DNA of 64,000 nucleotides from Arthrobacter sp. SX1312 (GCF_002929295.1 NZ_PJIM01000002.1:1-64000); one strand, 5' to 3'. Numbered from the stretch's first letter, positions 35,676 through 44,629 are shown. The notes: a model not told the origin generated them from the letters alone. Numbers and translations: made by a program.

Positions 35676-36776
35676 CTAGAGGCCTCCGGCGGTTGCGGGT
35701 CGGACGGGCAGGGTGTGGACGCCGCGTGCGGCTCCCCTGGTCTTCAGGGACATGACGAACGCGAGGATGCGGGCCACCTGGTCGTAGTTCTCGAAGGGGA
35801 TCTCCTGGCCGAGCTCGCACGCGGCGTGCAGCGCTCGGGCGAGCGGGATGTCGGAGACCATCGGGACGTTCTCCTTCTCCGCTTCCTCGCGGATTCTCGC
35901 GGCGATCACCCCGGCACCCTTCGCGACGACGCGCGGCGCGGAGCGTCCGGGTTCGTACTTCAGGGCGACGGCGACGTGCGTGGGGTTGACGAGGACGACG
36001 TCGGCCCCGCCCACGGCGGCGATCATGCGGTTCCTGCTCATGGCGAGCTGGCGTGAGCGCCGCTGGGATTTGATGAGGGGGTCGCCGTCCGAGTTCTTGT
36101 TCTCGTCCTTGACCTCCTTCTTGGTCATGCGGGTCTTCTTGCGGTTGCGGCGCTGCACCACCAGGACGTCCATCGCCGCGAGGGCGAGGCCTGCGACGAC
36201 GGCGGCCTGCAGGAGTGCCGCCGTCCCCTCCCCCGCGGTGTTCAGGAGGGCAGCCACCGACAGCCCGCCGGCCGCCATGAGCACGGGCATCAGGTTCTGC
36301 ACGACGACGACGAGCACCAGGCCGACCACGCCGGTCTTCAGGAGCGCCTTCGCGCCCTGCCAGAGGGCCTGCCCGCCCAGGATCCGCTTGAGGCCGGTGA
36401 CCACGTTGAACTGCTCGAACTTGCCGGAGAACTTCTTGACGTGGATCCCGCCCTGCAGGGCCGCGGTCCCGAGGACGGCGACCAGCAGCACACCGAGGAA
36501 GGGGCCGAGGGTCCCGGCGAGCGAGGCGCCGCCGTCGGCCAGGGCGTCCAGGGCGGCCGCGGGGTCGGGACTCGCAATGGTGTCGGTCACGCGGACGAGC
36601 TGCTCGGTGGCGGCGTCGGCCGATCGGGAGAGGAGGGAGGGCAGCATGAGGGCGGCCGCCCCGACGCCGATCCACGCCGTGAAGTCCTCGGACTTGGACA
36701 GCTGGCCCTTCGAGCGGACGTCCTTCATCCGCTTGTCAGTGGCCTGCTCGGTCTTCTCCCCGGAGTCCTCCGCCAT
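35676..36776 (-). CDS. flhB: Flagellar export apparatus protein FlhB
   Basis: 366 residues. Four membrane helices follow a charged N-terminus typical of FlhB (EKTEQATDKRMKDVRSKGQL). The cytoplasmic domain has the autocleavage motif N264-P265-T266-H267 in VLVNPTHVAVALKYEPG, which switches export specificity from rod/hook to filament substrates together with FliK. Ends in a short Gly/Pro tail. It overlaps no neighbour: 2 bp from fliR, 3 bp from flhA. Confidence 0.97.
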   Translation of the reverse strand: MAEDSGEKTEQATDKRMKDVRSKGQLSKSEDFTAWIGVGAAALMLPSLLSRSADAATEQLVRVTDTIASPDPAAALDALADGGASLAGTLGPFLGVLLVAVLGTAALQGGIHVKKFSGKFEQFNVVTGLKRILGGQALWQGAKALLKTGVVGLVLVVVVQNLMPVLMAAGGLSVAALLNTAGEGTAALLQAAVVAGLALAAMDVLVVQRRNRKKTRMTKKEVKDENKNSDGDPLIKSQRRSRQLAMSRNRMIAAVGGADVVLVNPTHVAVALKYEPGRSAPRVVAKGAGVIAARIREEAEKENVPMVSDIPLARALHAACELGQEIPFENYDQVARILAFVMSLKTRGAARGVHTLPVRPATAGGL

Positions 36777-36778
36777 CG

Positions 36779-37537
36779 TCAGCCCACCCCCATCAGGAGT
36801 TCGGCGGCGGTGTCCGCGAGGGTCGAGACCACCCGCGGGAGCGCGATGAACACCACGCCGCCGAGGCTGAGCGTGATGAAGATCTTGAGCGGGAAGCCCA
36901 GCGCGAACGCATTGAGCGCGGGGGCCACACGCGTGAGGAGCCCCAGGCCGACGTCGGCCAGGAAGAGGACGACGATGAGCGGCCCGGCGATCTGCACCGC
37001 GGCCAGGAACATCCCGGTCACGGCGCCGGTGAGTGCCTCCGCGGGCTCCGCGAGGTCCAGCCCGCCGCCGAGTGGCAGGGCGTCGAAGGTGCGCACGAGC
37101 CCGCCGATGATCAACTGGTAGCCGTCCGAGGTGAAGAGCAGCGTCAGGGCGGTCAGCTGGAACAGGCGCGCGAACTGGGCGCCGTTGACCATGGACTGCG
37201 GGTCGAAGCCCTGGGCCAGCGAGAAGCCGCCGAAGAGGTCGATGAGGCTGCCGGCGGACTGGACCGCGGAGAACACGACCAGGACGAGGAAGCCGAGTGC
37301 GGCGCCGACCACGAGTTCGAGGACCAGTGCGCCGATGTACTGGCCGGTCCCGCCGGTCTCGTACCCGGCCTCGACCGTCGGGGACACCGCGAGGGCGAGC
37401 CCGACGGCGAGCATCGCCTTCACGCGTGCGGGGATGCCCTTGTAGGAGAAGGGCGGCGCGATCACGAGGAACGCGACGATCCGCACACCCGCGAGCATGA
37501 TCGCTTCGATGCGGGACTGGTCCAGGACGATCTCCAT
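36779..37537 (-). CDS. fliR: Flagellar export apparatus protein FliR
   Basis: 252 residues, integral membrane. It has the FliR/YscT pattern: N-terminal ARIVAF-like segment ALAVRIVAFLVIAPPFSYKGIPARVKAML, a long second hydrophobic block, and C-terminal GLGLLTRVAPALNAFALGFPLKI. FliR forms a helical core complex with FliP and FliQ at the export gate. One base separates it from fliQ. Confidence 0.96.
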   Translation of the reverse strand: MEIVLDQSRIEAIMLAGVRIVAFLVIAPPFSYKGIPARVKAMLAVGLALAVSPTVEAGYETGGTGQYIGALVLELVVGAALGFLVLVVFSAVQSAGSLIDLFGGFSLAQGFDPQSMVNGAQFARLFQLTALTLLFTSDGYQLIIGGLVRTFDALPLGGGLDLAEPAEALTGAVTGMFLAAVQIAGPLIVVLFLADVGLGLLTRVAPALNAFALGFPLKIFITLSLGGVVFIALPRVVSTLADTAAELLMGVG

Positions 37538-37538
37538 G

Positions 37539-37814
37539 TCAGCCGCCCCCGAGGAGCCCGGGGATGCGCTCGAACATCTCGTGCGTGAAGGAGATCATCT
37601 CGGAGATCATCCAGTGGCCGCAGACGAGCAGGGCCAGGCACACGGCGGCGGCCTTCGGGACGAAGGAGAGCGTGACCTCCTGGATCTGGGTGATGGACTG
37701 CAGCAGCGAGATCGCGAACCCGACCACGAGGGCCGTCAGGAGGACGGGCGCGGACAGCTTCGCGGCGACCCAGATCCCGGCGAGCCCGATGTCGAGGACG
37801 GCGTTGGTATCCAT
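37539..37814 (-). CDS. fliQ: Flagellar export apparatus protein FliQ
   Basis: 91 residues with two membrane helices, the standard FliQ size. Signature LTALVVGFAISLLQSITQIQEVTLSFVPK spans the loop between helices. Part of the FliPQR core. One base separates it from fliP and from fliR. Confidence 0.96.
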   Translation of the reverse strand: MDTNAVLDIGLAGIWVAAKLSAPVLLTALVVGFAISLLQSITQIQEVTLSFVPKAAAVCLALLVCGHWMISEMISFTHEMFERIPGLLGGG

Positions 37815-37815
37815 G

Positions 37816-38787
37816 TCAACCGCCCTGGTAGCTGTTGATGAGGGCCGTGATGATGAGGCCCCATCCGTCCACGAGGACGAACAGCAGGATCTTGAAGGGC
37901 AGCGAGATCATGACCGGCGGCAGCATCATCATGCCCATGGACATCAGGGCCGCGGAGACCACGAGGTCGATCACGAGGAACGGCACGAAGATCACGAAGC
38001 CGATGATGAACGCGGCCCGCAGCTCGGAGATCATGAAGGCGGGGATCAGGGTGGTCAGCGGGACGCTCGCGGCGTCCTCGGGATTCGGTTGCCCGGCGGC
38101 CCGCGTCATGAGCGCCAGGTCCTCCTCGCGGGTGTGGGCCAGCATGAAGGTCTGGAGCGGTCCGGAGCCGTCCGTGAGTGCCTCCGTGAACGTCGTCGAG
38201 CCATCGAGGTAGGGCTGGACGGCGAGGTTGTTGATCTCGGTGAGGACCGGCGCCATGATGAACAGCGACAGGAACAGGGCGAGCCCCGCGAGCACCTGGT
38301 TGGGCGGGATGGACGGCAGGGACAGGGCGTTCCGGGTCATGGCGAGCACCACGAAGATCTTCGTGAAGGACGTCATCATCAGCAGCAGGGCCGGCGCCAC
38401 CGACAGCAGGGTGATGCCGATGAGGGTCAGGACCGCGGAGCTCGGTGCACCGTTGACGCCGTTGATCTCGACCGAGAGCCCGTCGTCGCTGCCCGGCGCC
38501 AAGGGGGCGGTGGGGTCCGCGGGTGCGGACGGCGCCGTGGGTTCGGGGACACCCGGGTCCAGTTCGCCCGCATGGCCGGCGGCGGCACCGAGGAGGACGA
38601 CGACGACGGCGAGCACGAGGGCCGCGAGCGCCGTGAGCACCGTCGGGAGCGGCGCGCGGAAGGACCGGGCGGGGAAGCACCGGGCGGAGCGTGCACCCGC
38701 GTCAGAGCGCACGGCCACGCCCGGAGCGGGGTGAGGTACGCCGGCGAAGCGTGCCGGGCTGACCGACGGCAGGAACGCCGTCGTCAC
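37816..38787 (-). CDS. fliP: Flagellar export apparatus protein FliP
   Basis: 323 residues. A long N-terminal extension (about 100 residues, including a signal-like hydrophobic segment and a Pro/Ala-rich stretch) precedes the conserved core. The core has TLLSVAPALLLMMTSFTKIFVVLAMTRNAL-type sequence, PPNQVLAGLALFLSLFIMAP, IPAFMISELRAAFIIGF and MGMMMLPPVMISLPFKILLFVLVDGW. The GTG at 38787 overlaps the fliO stop as GTGA. The core is unmistakable; the exact start within the variable extension is less certain. Confidence 0.94.
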   Translation of the reverse strand: MTTAFLPSVSPARFAGVPHPAPGVAVRSDAGARSARCFPARSFRAPLPTVLTALAALVLAVVVVLLGAAAGHAGELDPGVPEPTAPSAPADPTAPLAPGSDDGLSVEINGVNGAPSSAVLTLIGITLLSVAPALLLMMTSFTKIFVVLAMTRNALSLPSIPPNQVLAGLALFLSLFIMAPVLTEINNLAVQPYLDGSTTFTEALTDGSGPLQTFMLAHTREEDLALMTRAAGQPNPEDAASVPLTTLIPAFMISELRAAFIIGFVIFVPFLVIDLVVSAALMSMGMMMLPPVMISLPFKILLFVLVDGWGLIITALINSYQGG

Positions 38788-39326
38788 CCGACCCGTCCCT
38801 GGCGCAGGAAGGCTGCGGTCTGCTTCCAGGTGGCCGGCGCGAGGATCGAGCCGTGCAGTGGTGCCGTGGGGCGCACGGGCTCGACCGCCCGGGCAGCCCG
38901 GGCCGCACGGCGTGTGGCGGGCACCGGATCGTTCCCGGTCGTGGCGAGGCGCAGCGATGCGGCGAAGTCCGCGTCGGGTGCCGGGCCGGAGGAAGGATCC
39001 GATCCGGAGTCTCCGGACGGGACGGCACGGGGCGGCAGGGCGACGGCGTCGGCCGCGGGAACGGCTTGCAGCGTCCGCGGGGCCGCAGCGGAGTGCAGTA
39101 CCGACACCGCCTGCTCGGTGACGCCCAGGTAGAACCGGGTGCCCTCGGCGTCGACCACCACGAGGGAGGCCTTCGCGCCGAGGCCCTGGCGGGCGACGAC
39201 GGACACGAGGCCCGCACCGGCCCGCGTGCCGTTGAGCTTCGAGATCTTGCGGTGCAGCACGAAGAGCAGCGCGAGGACGACGCCGAGGGACAGCAGCACC
39301 CGCAGCGCGAGGACCACGACGTCCAC
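38784..39326 (-). CDS. fliO: Flagellar biosynthetic protein FliO-like
   Basis: 180 residues. One N-terminal membrane helix (VVLALRVLLSLGVVLALLFVLHR), then a small FliO-type beta domain (VSVVARQGLGAKASLVVVDAEGTRFYLGVTEQAVSVL). The rest is a Pro/Ala-rich, unconserved tail. FliO assists assembly of FliP. The assignment rests on the helix-plus-domain pattern and the slot between fliN and fliP. GTG start at 39326 overlaps the fliN stop by one base. Confidence 0.85.
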   Translation of the reverse strand: MDVVVLALRVLLSLGVVLALLFVLHRKISKLNGTRAGAGLVSVVARQGLGAKASLVVVDAEGTRFYLGVTEQAVSVLHSAAAPRTLQAVPAADAVALPPRAVPSGDSGSDPSSGPAPDADFAASLRLATTGNDPVPATRRAARAARAVEPVRPTAPLHGSILAPATWKQTAAFLRQGRVG

Positions 39327-40030
39327 TAGAGGGCGCCGTCGGTGACGTCGAGGATCTGCGTGATGCGGACCGCGTAGTCCTGGTCGACCACCACGACCTC
39401 GCCGTGCGCGACGAGCCGGCCGTTGAGCAGGACGTCGGCAGGAGCGCCGGCGGAGCGGTCGAGCTCGATGACGGCACCGGGTTCGAGGTCCAGGACGTCC
39501 CGGACGGACATGCGGGTGCGGCCGATCTCGACCGTCATGGCCATCTCCACGTTGCTGATGCGCCCGAGGTTCGCCGCGCCGGCGGACGCGGAGGAGCGGC
39601 GGGGGGCGGCGCCGGGGCGCGCGCCGCGCAGGCGCAGGGCGAACCATCCCACGGTGCCGGCGGGCCCGGCGAGCCGGAACACGGAGGTCTCGGCGTCGCG
39701 GAACAGCGGCAGGGCGTCCTGCACGGCGGGGGCGCCGAGCACGCCGTCGCCGAGGGACGAGGAGGCGGCCTCGAGCGCCGGCACGAGCACATCGGCCGGG
39801 GAGACGAGGGGTGACGACGTGCCGGCGGCCGCGGCCAGGGGCTGGGTGTCGATCAGGACGACGGCGAGGTCGGCGGAGGCCGCGCCCACGAAGGACGCGA
39901 CGACGGCGGTCGACGCGCTGGCGGACGGCACCTCGGAGGCGTTGCAGGTCTGGGCCGTGAGCGGCCCGGGAAGGGGCAGACGCGCGGCGAGGGATGCGGC
40001 GGCGTCGAACTCGGCGGTGGTGGTGTTCAT
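39326..40030 (-). CDS. fliN: Flagellar motor switch protein FliN (long, FliY-like)
   Basis: 234 residues, about twice the length of a minimal FliN. The C-terminal ~80 residues are the SpoA/FliN domain: ISNVEMAMTVEIGRTRMSVRDVLDLEPGAVIELDRSAG, then LNGRLVAHGEVVVVDQDYAVRITQI. The N-terminal ~140 residues are Ala-rich but still patterned, and may be a degenerate CheC/CheX-like domain as in FliY. The phosphatase motif of FliY is not visible. C-ring component that transmits the switch signal and docks export chaperones. 4-bp overlap with fliM. Confidence 0.92.
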   Translation of the reverse strand: MNTTTAEFDAAASLAARLPLPGPLTAQTCNASEVPSASASTAVVASFVGAASADLAVVLIDTQPLAAAAGTSSPLVSPADVLVPALEAASSSLGDGVLGAPAVQDALPLFRDAETSVFRLAGPAGTVGWFALRLRGARPGAAPRRSSASAGAANLGRISNVEMAMTVEIGRTRMSVRDVLDLEPGAVIELDRSAGAPADVLLNGRLVAHGEVVVVDQDYAVRITQILDVTDGAL

Positions 40031-40938
40031 GGTGCGGGGTTCTCCTCGGTGGTCACTACTACGCAGGCAAGACGGGATCCGTTCTGGCCCAGGGCGGCCT
40101 CGCCGAGCCGCTGCCCGTTGACGGCGAGCTCGAAGGGCCGGTGCTGCGGATGCGGCAGCTTCAGGACGTCCCCGACGGCCAGGTCGAGGATGCGTGAGGG
40201 CAGGACGGGCAGCGCCGCGAGCTGTACGGCGACGTCGACGGGCACGTGCGCGACCTGCTGTTCGATCAGCTCGCGGGCGTCCTCGCCGGTCGCGGTCGGG
40301 TTCGTGTCCCCGAGCTGTGCGAGCAGGAGCTGCGCGGGGATGGCGACCGTCGCGGGGCAGGACCGCTCGCCGACGCGGATCTCGAAGGTGCCCACGATCA
40401 TGAGCTCCGTGGTCGAGGCCGCCTGGGCGAACTGCGAGTTGTACTGGAGGGAGTCGATCCCAAGCTGGTGCGTCAGCACGGACCCGAGCGAGTAGTGGAG
40501 CCCCTCGAGGGCGTCGTCCATGAGCCGCCGGATCAGGGCCTGCTCGATCTGCGTGAACTTCCGTTCGCCCGGAGGCACCGTCCCGTGGCCGCCGAGCATG
40601 GAGTCCACCCAGAACAGGCCCGCGGAGGCGGGGAACTGGATCACGGCCTTGCTCGTGTGGTCCGGGATGGTGCACAGGACCATCGCCGTGGTGGCGGGCA
40701 GCGACGCCGCGTACTCGTTGTAGGTCTGCATGAGGACCTGCTCGCTCGTCACCTGCGAGATCACGCGGACCTTCGCGGTGAGCTGCGTGCCCCACTGGCG
40801 CGCGAAGGTCTCGAACGCGAGTTCGAGTACTCGGGAGTGCTCGCGGGCGAGCGTGGTGGGCCGGCGGAAGTCATAGACATCCACCGCCCTTGCGGGTGCC
40901 GAGGGCACGCCAAAGGAGAGTTGTTCCTGGACCGTCAC
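40027..40938 (-). CDS. fliM: Flagellar motor switch protein FliM
   Basis: 303 residues. The FliM middle domain is recognisable (DFRRPTTLAREHSRVLELAFETFARQW, IQFPASAGLFWVDSMLGGHG), ending in the SpoA domain (VDVAVQLAALPVLPSRILDLAVGDVLKLPHP). The usual N-terminal CheY-binding peptide (LSQxEIDALL) is replaced by MTVQEQLSFGVPSAPARAVDVYDF, so CheY contact may differ. 40 bp separate it from motB; no fliL is found in this slot. Confidence 0.94.
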   Translation of the reverse strand: MTVQEQLSFGVPSAPARAVDVYDFRRPTTLAREHSRVLELAFETFARQWGTQLTAKVRVISQVTSEQVLMQTYNEYAASLPATTAMVLCTIPDHTSKAVIQFPASAGLFWVDSMLGGHGTVPPGERKFTQIEQALIRRLMDDALEGLHYSLGSVLTHQLGIDSLQYNSQFAQAASTTELMIVGTFEIRVGERSCPATVAIPAQLLLAQLGDTNPTATGEDARELIEQQVAHVPVDVAVQLAALPVLPSRILDLAVGDVLKLPHPQHRPFELAVNGQRLGEAALGQNGSRLACVVVTTEENPAP

Positions 40939-40978
40939 GCCAACGACTATCGGACGACGTCGGCCGGTCGTTAGCGGT

Positions 40979-41956
40979 TCAGGTGCCGCCGGTGATTCCC
41001 GGGATGAGAGCGCGCACGCTCTCGGGTTCGTCGGAGTGCACCACGATGTCCACGCGGCGGTTCAGTTCGAGCTCCGCCTCGGTGGTGCCGGGCGCCAGCG
41101 GCCGCGATTCGCCGTAGCCGATGGCCACCAGGCGGGGCGCGGGGACTCCGCCGGAGTCGATGAGGTTCCGCACCACGTTGACGGCCCGTTCGGTGGACAG
41201 TTCCCAGTCGAGCGGCCGCGGCACGGAGTCGGGCAGGCGCGCGGTGTGTCCCTCGACGCCCACCTCGTTGGGGATGGTCGCCAGGATCGGTCCCACGCTC
41301 TCGAGCACGCGCTGCGTCTGTTCGGTCAGCTGCGCGCTGTCCGGGAGGAAGAAGGTCTCGGAACCGACGAGCCGGATGGTGAGGCCACGCTCGTCGATCA
41401 CGTAGCGGACGGCCGTCTCGAGGTCCCGCTCGCGCAGCCCGGCGTCGATTCGCTCCTGCAGTGCCCGGAGGTTCTCCACTTCCGCCGTCGCGCGCTCGCG
41501 GTCCGTCGTCGGCTCCGCAGCGTCCCCGCCGGCCGATGGTGAGGGCGACGGCGTCGGTGCGGTGGTCTCGGACGCTCCGCCGGCCGATGGCGACGGCGAC
41601 GGCGTCGGGACGGCGACGTCCGTGGCGCCGGGTTCGTCCTTCGGTGTTTCCGGGGCGACGTCCGCGAGTGCGGCTCCCCCGGTGAAGGACTCCCCCTCGG
41701 CGTTGACGTTCTCCGCGGCGACGACGGTTCCCTCCGCCGTGTCCACGGTTGCGGTCTCGACCGTGCCGAAGCCCGTGGCGAGCGAGGCGCGCAGCTGTTC
41801 GAACTTCTGCTGGTCCACACTGGACATCGCGTACAGGACGATGAACATGCACATCAGCACGGTGACCATGTCCATGTAGGACGCCATCCAGCGCTCGTCC
41901 GGATGTTCCTCGCCGTGCTCCTCGCTGCGCCGGCGGCGGTGCGGGCGTCTGCTCAC
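40979..41956 (-). CDS. motB: Flagellar stator protein MotB
   Basis: 325 residues. One membrane helix follows a basic N-terminus; the proton-accepting Asp is D29 in SYMDMVTVLMCMFIVLYAMSS. A long periplasmic linker contains a duplicated PTPSPSPSAGG block. The C-terminal OmpA-like peptidoglycan-binding domain has VEGHTAR, LSTERAVNVVRNLI and GYGESRPLAPGTTEAELELNRRVDIVV. Forms the stator with MotA. 4-bp overlap with motA. Confidence 0.96.
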   Translation of the reverse strand: MSRRPHRRRRSEEHGEEHPDERWMASYMDMVTVLMCMFIVLYAMSSVDQQKFEQLRASLATGFGTVETATVDTAEGTVVAAENVNAEGESFTGGAALADVAPETPKDEPGATDVAVPTPSPSPSAGGASETTAPTPSPSPSAGGDAAEPTTDRERATAEVENLRALQERIDAGLRERDLETAVRYVIDERGLTIRLVGSETFFLPDSAQLTEQTQRVLESVGPILATIPNEVGVEGHTARLPDSVPRPLDWELSTERAVNVVRNLIDSGGVPAPRLVAIGYGESRPLAPGTTEAELELNRRVDIVVHSDEPESVRALIPGITGGT

Positions 41957-42783
41957 GCCGCGGCCTTGCCCTGCGCGGCCGGCCCGTCGGCGGCGCCCTT
42001 CGCGCCCTTGCCGGAGTCCTTGCCACCCTTGCCCTGCGCATGCTGCGGCACCATGGCCTTCAACCGCTCGCCGAGCAGGCGGGGCTGGCTGCCGGCCTGC
42101 ACCGCGAGGACTCCCTCCATCAGGAGCGTCATGCGCGCCGTCTCCATCTCACCCAGGCGCTTGATGCGGGTGCCGATGGGCAGCCACAGGAAGTTCGCCG
42201 AGAGCAGCCCCCAGAGCGTCGCGACGAAGGCGGCGGCGATCATGGGCCCCAGCTTGTCGGGGCTGGAGAGGTTCTCGAGCACGTGGGTCAGCGAGACGAC
42301 GGTCCCGATGATGCCCACCGTCGGGGCGTAGCCGCCGAGGCTCGCGAAGAACTTCGAGGCCGTGCGGTGCGTCTGGGAGGCGGAGTCGATCTCGTCCTCG
42401 AGGATCTCGCGCAGCTCCTCTCCATCCGTCCCGTCCGCGATGTTCTGGAGAGCCCCGCGCAGGAAAGGGTCGCCTACGGTGTTGGCTTCCTCCTCGAGCG
42501 CGAGCAGACCCTCACTGCGGGCCTTCTCCGCGAGGACCACCACGCTGTCGATCGTCTCCTGCGGCGGGACGGTCTTGCCCATCATGGCCGGCGGGACGGC
42601 CTTCACCGCGACCAGGAAGTCCTTGAAGGTGCCGCCGGCGATCCCGATGGCGATCGTGGCGCCGAACACGAGGATCATGGGCGCCGGCAGCAGGAGCGCC
42701 TCGACGCTCGCGTGCTCCAGGGTGATCATCGCGTACAGCGCGCCGAAGGCGACGAGGATACCGATGATTGTTGCGGGATCCAT
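41953..42783 (-). CDS. motA: Flagellar stator protein MotA
   Basis: 276 residues with four membrane helices (about 2-22, 30-50, 150-170, 180-205). Conserved stator features are HASVEALLLPAPMILVFGATIAIGIAGG, ARSEGLLALEEEA and the cytoplasmic-to-membrane transition GGYAPTVGIIGTVVSLTHVLENL, with the two conserved prolines. The last 30 residues are Lys/Gly/Ala-rich. Conducts ions with MotB to drive rotation. One-base overlap with flbD. Confidence 0.96.
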   Translation of the reverse strand: MDPATIIGILVAFGALYAMITLEHASVEALLLPAPMILVFGATIAIGIAGGTFKDFLVAVKAVPPAMMGKTVPPQETIDSVVVLAEKARSEGLLALEEEANTVGDPFLRGALQNIADGTDGEELREILEDEIDSASQTHRTASKFFASLGGYAPTVGIIGTVVSLTHVLENLSSPDKLGPMIAAAFVATLWGLLSANFLWLPIGTRIKRLGEMETARMTLLMEGVLAVQAGSQPRLLGERLKAMVPQHAQGKGGKDSGKGAKGAADGPAAQGKAAA

Positions 42784-43148
42784 TACGTGGTCCTTGGTCT
42801 GAACTGGACGGGCTGGCCGGCACCCTCGGTGCCGGCCGACCCGCTCTGGCTGGTGTCGGTGGGGGCCGCGGTATCCGCATTTCGGACGAGGCCGAGCGGA
42901 CGCTGGGCTGCCTGGTCCCTGCCCTCGGACGGGTCACCGAACGGGTCGCCGGGCATGAACCGCGCCAGCGAGATGATGCGCGCGCGGTAAGCGGCGATGA
43001 GTTCGATCACCTCGATGAGGGACTCCGTGACGATGTACTTCGCGCCGTCGACCATCACGAGCGTGGTGTCCGGATTCTCGTGGATGCGCTCGATGAGGTC
43101 AGGGTTCACCGCGAACTGGCTCTCGTTGAGCCGGGTCACCACGATCAT
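42783..43148 (-). CDS. flbD: FlbD-family flagellar protein (SwrD-like)
   Basis: 121 residues. The first ~65 residues are the FlbD/SwrD family: MIVVTRLNESQFAVNPDLIERIHENPDTTLVMVDGAKYIVTE. The remaining 55 are a low-complexity tail absent from typical 70-residue members. SwrD raises flagellar torque in Bacillus; the same role here is inferred only from the family and linkage to motAB. The ATG at 43148 is chosen because homology begins there. It is preceded by a flagellar-type promoter at 43195-43223. Confidence 0.88.
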   Translation of the reverse strand: MIVVTRLNESQFAVNPDLIERIHENPDTTLVMVDGAKYIVTESLIEVIELIAAYRARIISLARFMPGDPFGDPSEGRDQAAQRPLGLVRNADTAAPTDTSQSGSAGTEGAGQPVQFRPRTT

Positions 43149-43194
43149 CGGACATCCTGGGGTCGGGACACCCCGGCGGGGTCTCTTCCTCCCA

Positions 43195-43223
43195 CTGTCG
43201 GCACGGGCACCGGCTTCGTAAGG
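43195..43223 (-). promoter_or_regulatory. Flagellar-type promoter of flbD-motAB...
   Basis: On the minus strand: CCTTAC (43218-43223), 16-nt spacer, CCGACAG (43195-43201). Same geometry as the flgN promoter (CCTTAC-N16-CCGATAG). It lies between the MFS gene and flbD, so the downstream half of the operon can be transcribed independently. Confidence 0.55.
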
Positions 43224-43277
43224 GCGGGCACCCACCGGGGAGTCGTGGCGCGGAGCAGCCGCCCGGCGGGCCGCCGA

Positions 43278-44477
43278 TCAGGCGGGCGGGTGCTCGGGTG
43301 TGCGGGTGCGCGAAGCGGTGAGGACACCGATAGTGGCGAGTACGGCCATCACCAGAGCCATCTCCGGGTAGCCGCCGAGCACTGACGCGAGCGCGGGGCC
43401 CGCGGCGGGAGCCAGCGCTCCGACCACGGTCACCGGCGCCGCGAAGACGCCCTGCAGGGCGCCGAAATTCCGTGTTCCCCACCGGTCCGATACGGAAGTG
43501 GCCAGCAGGAGCGTGTTGCAGCCGCGCACCATCCCGGCGATCACCACCACGATGACGAGCAGTCCTGGTGGGCCCGGTATCAGCGCGAGGGCCCACACCG
43601 ATGCGGCTCCGACGGCGGTGAGCACCACGGTCCGAGCCACGGCTGACGTGTTCGACGGCAGCGCCGAGTACACGATCCGGCCGATGACCTGCCCTACCCC
43701 GATCAGGCCGAAGGCCACTGCCGCACTCTGGTAACTCACGCCGCGCTCCAGGAACAGGGCTACCAGATTGAAGGTGACCGCGTAGAGGGCGAGCGTCGAG
43801 AGGGCCATGGTGGCCTGGAGCAGACGGAACGGCCGGCTTCGGGACACCGTACGAGTGTCCTGCGGCGGCCCTGCCCCGGCAGGTGGAGCGGCAGTGGAAG
43901 ACCAGTGGGCGTTGAGGAAGAACCAGTGCAGCGGGATCGTCACGACGGCCAGGATCCCCGCCAGGACGAGGTAGGCGGTGCGCCATCCCAGCCCGTCGAT
44001 CAACGCCGCAGTGACAGGCGCGAAGATCGTCGACGCGAACCCCGCCACCAGGGTCAGAGCCGTCAGGGCCCGCACCCTGGACGGCCCGAACCAGCGGGTG
44101 ATGACGACGAACGCCGGCTGGTAGAACACCGCAGCCTGCGCGAATCCCGCGACGATCCACGCGGCAGCGAACACCGGGAAGTTCGGGGCCAGACCCACCA
44201 GCACCAGCGCCACGACGCCTATGACACTTCCGATACTCATCAGAAGCCGTGGCCCCGTCCGGTCCAGCGCACGCCCTACCCGCACACCGGCGAACGCGGA
44301 GACGATCAGTCCAGCCGAGAACGCGGCCGTCATCGCCGGCACGGACCAGCCGGTGTCCTTGCTGATCGGGACGAGGGCCACCGGCAGCGAGTAGTAGAGC
44401 AGGCCCCAGCTCGTGGTCTGCGCGACACACAGCGCCGCCAGACCCCCACGCGGCCGATCCCGCTCGACACCCATCAC
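43278..44477 (-). CDS. MFS transporter inserted in the flagellar operon
   Basis: 399 residues, twelve predicted membrane helices. MFS features include GRALDRTGPRLLMSIGSVIG (loop 2-3 motif A-like), WFGPSRVRALTALTLVAGFASTIFAP and GWRTAYLVLAGI. It resembles the monocarboxylate/oxalate-formate-type MFS branch; substrate unknown. GTG start at 44477 (ATG at 44474 follows) sits 6 nt after TAGGGT (44484-44489), giving it a housekeeping leaderless promoter unlike the flagellar genes around it. It interrupts the usual flgE-flbD neighbourhood and has no obvious link to motility. Confidence 0.85.
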   Translation of the reverse strand: MMGVERDRPRGGLAALCVAQTTSWGLLYYSLPVALVPISKDTGWSVPAMTAAFSAGLIVSAFAGVRVGRALDRTGPRLLMSIGSVIGVVALVLVGLAPNFPVFAAAWIVAGFAQAAVFYQPAFVVITRWFGPSRVRALTALTLVAGFASTIFAPVTAALIDGLGWRTAYLVLAGILAVVTIPLHWFFLNAHWSSTAAPPAGAGPPQDTRTVSRSRPFRLLQATMALSTLALYAVTFNLVALFLERGVSYQSAAVAFGLIGVGQVIGRIVYSALPSNTSAVARTVVLTAVGAASVWALALIPGPPGLLVIVVVIAGMVRGCNTLLLATSVSDRWGTRNFGALQGVFAAPVTVVGALAPAAGPALASVLGGYPEMALVMAVLATIGVLTASRTRTPEHPPA

Positions 44478-44483
44478 CAGATA

Positions 44484-44489
44484 ACCCTA
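44484..44489 (-). promoter_or_regulatory. -10 box for the MFS gene (leaderless type)
   Basis: TAGGGT on the minus strand, 6 nt before GTG. Confidence 0.5.
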
Positions 44490-44580
44490 AAGTCACCCGC
44501 GACCTCTTCTTGCTCATCCATTGCCCGTGGGACTGCTGCTGCCCGCCACGCCCAAGCCCCCGGCGCACGCTCCCCTCTAC

Positions 44581-44629
44581 TGCAGCAGGCAGAGTCGGCG
44601 CTCACTCCAGGCCGACTCGGCCTGCTGCA
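44581..44629. terminator. Large hairpin between flgE and the MFS gene
   Basis: TGCAGCAGGC-A-GAGTCGGC (44581-44599) pairs with 44611-44629: 18 of 19 positions match, with an 11-nt loop. It lies about 100 nt past the flgE stop, where it would end the flgBC...DE transcript before the MFS gene. No T-run. The rest of the 250-bp gap shows nothing else. Confidence 0.55.

Noticed and set aside
44581-44629. The large inverted repeat as an insertion-sequence terminal repeat
   Set aside because: Only one copy with an 11-nt loop, no transposase, no target duplication. A hairpin terminator fits better.
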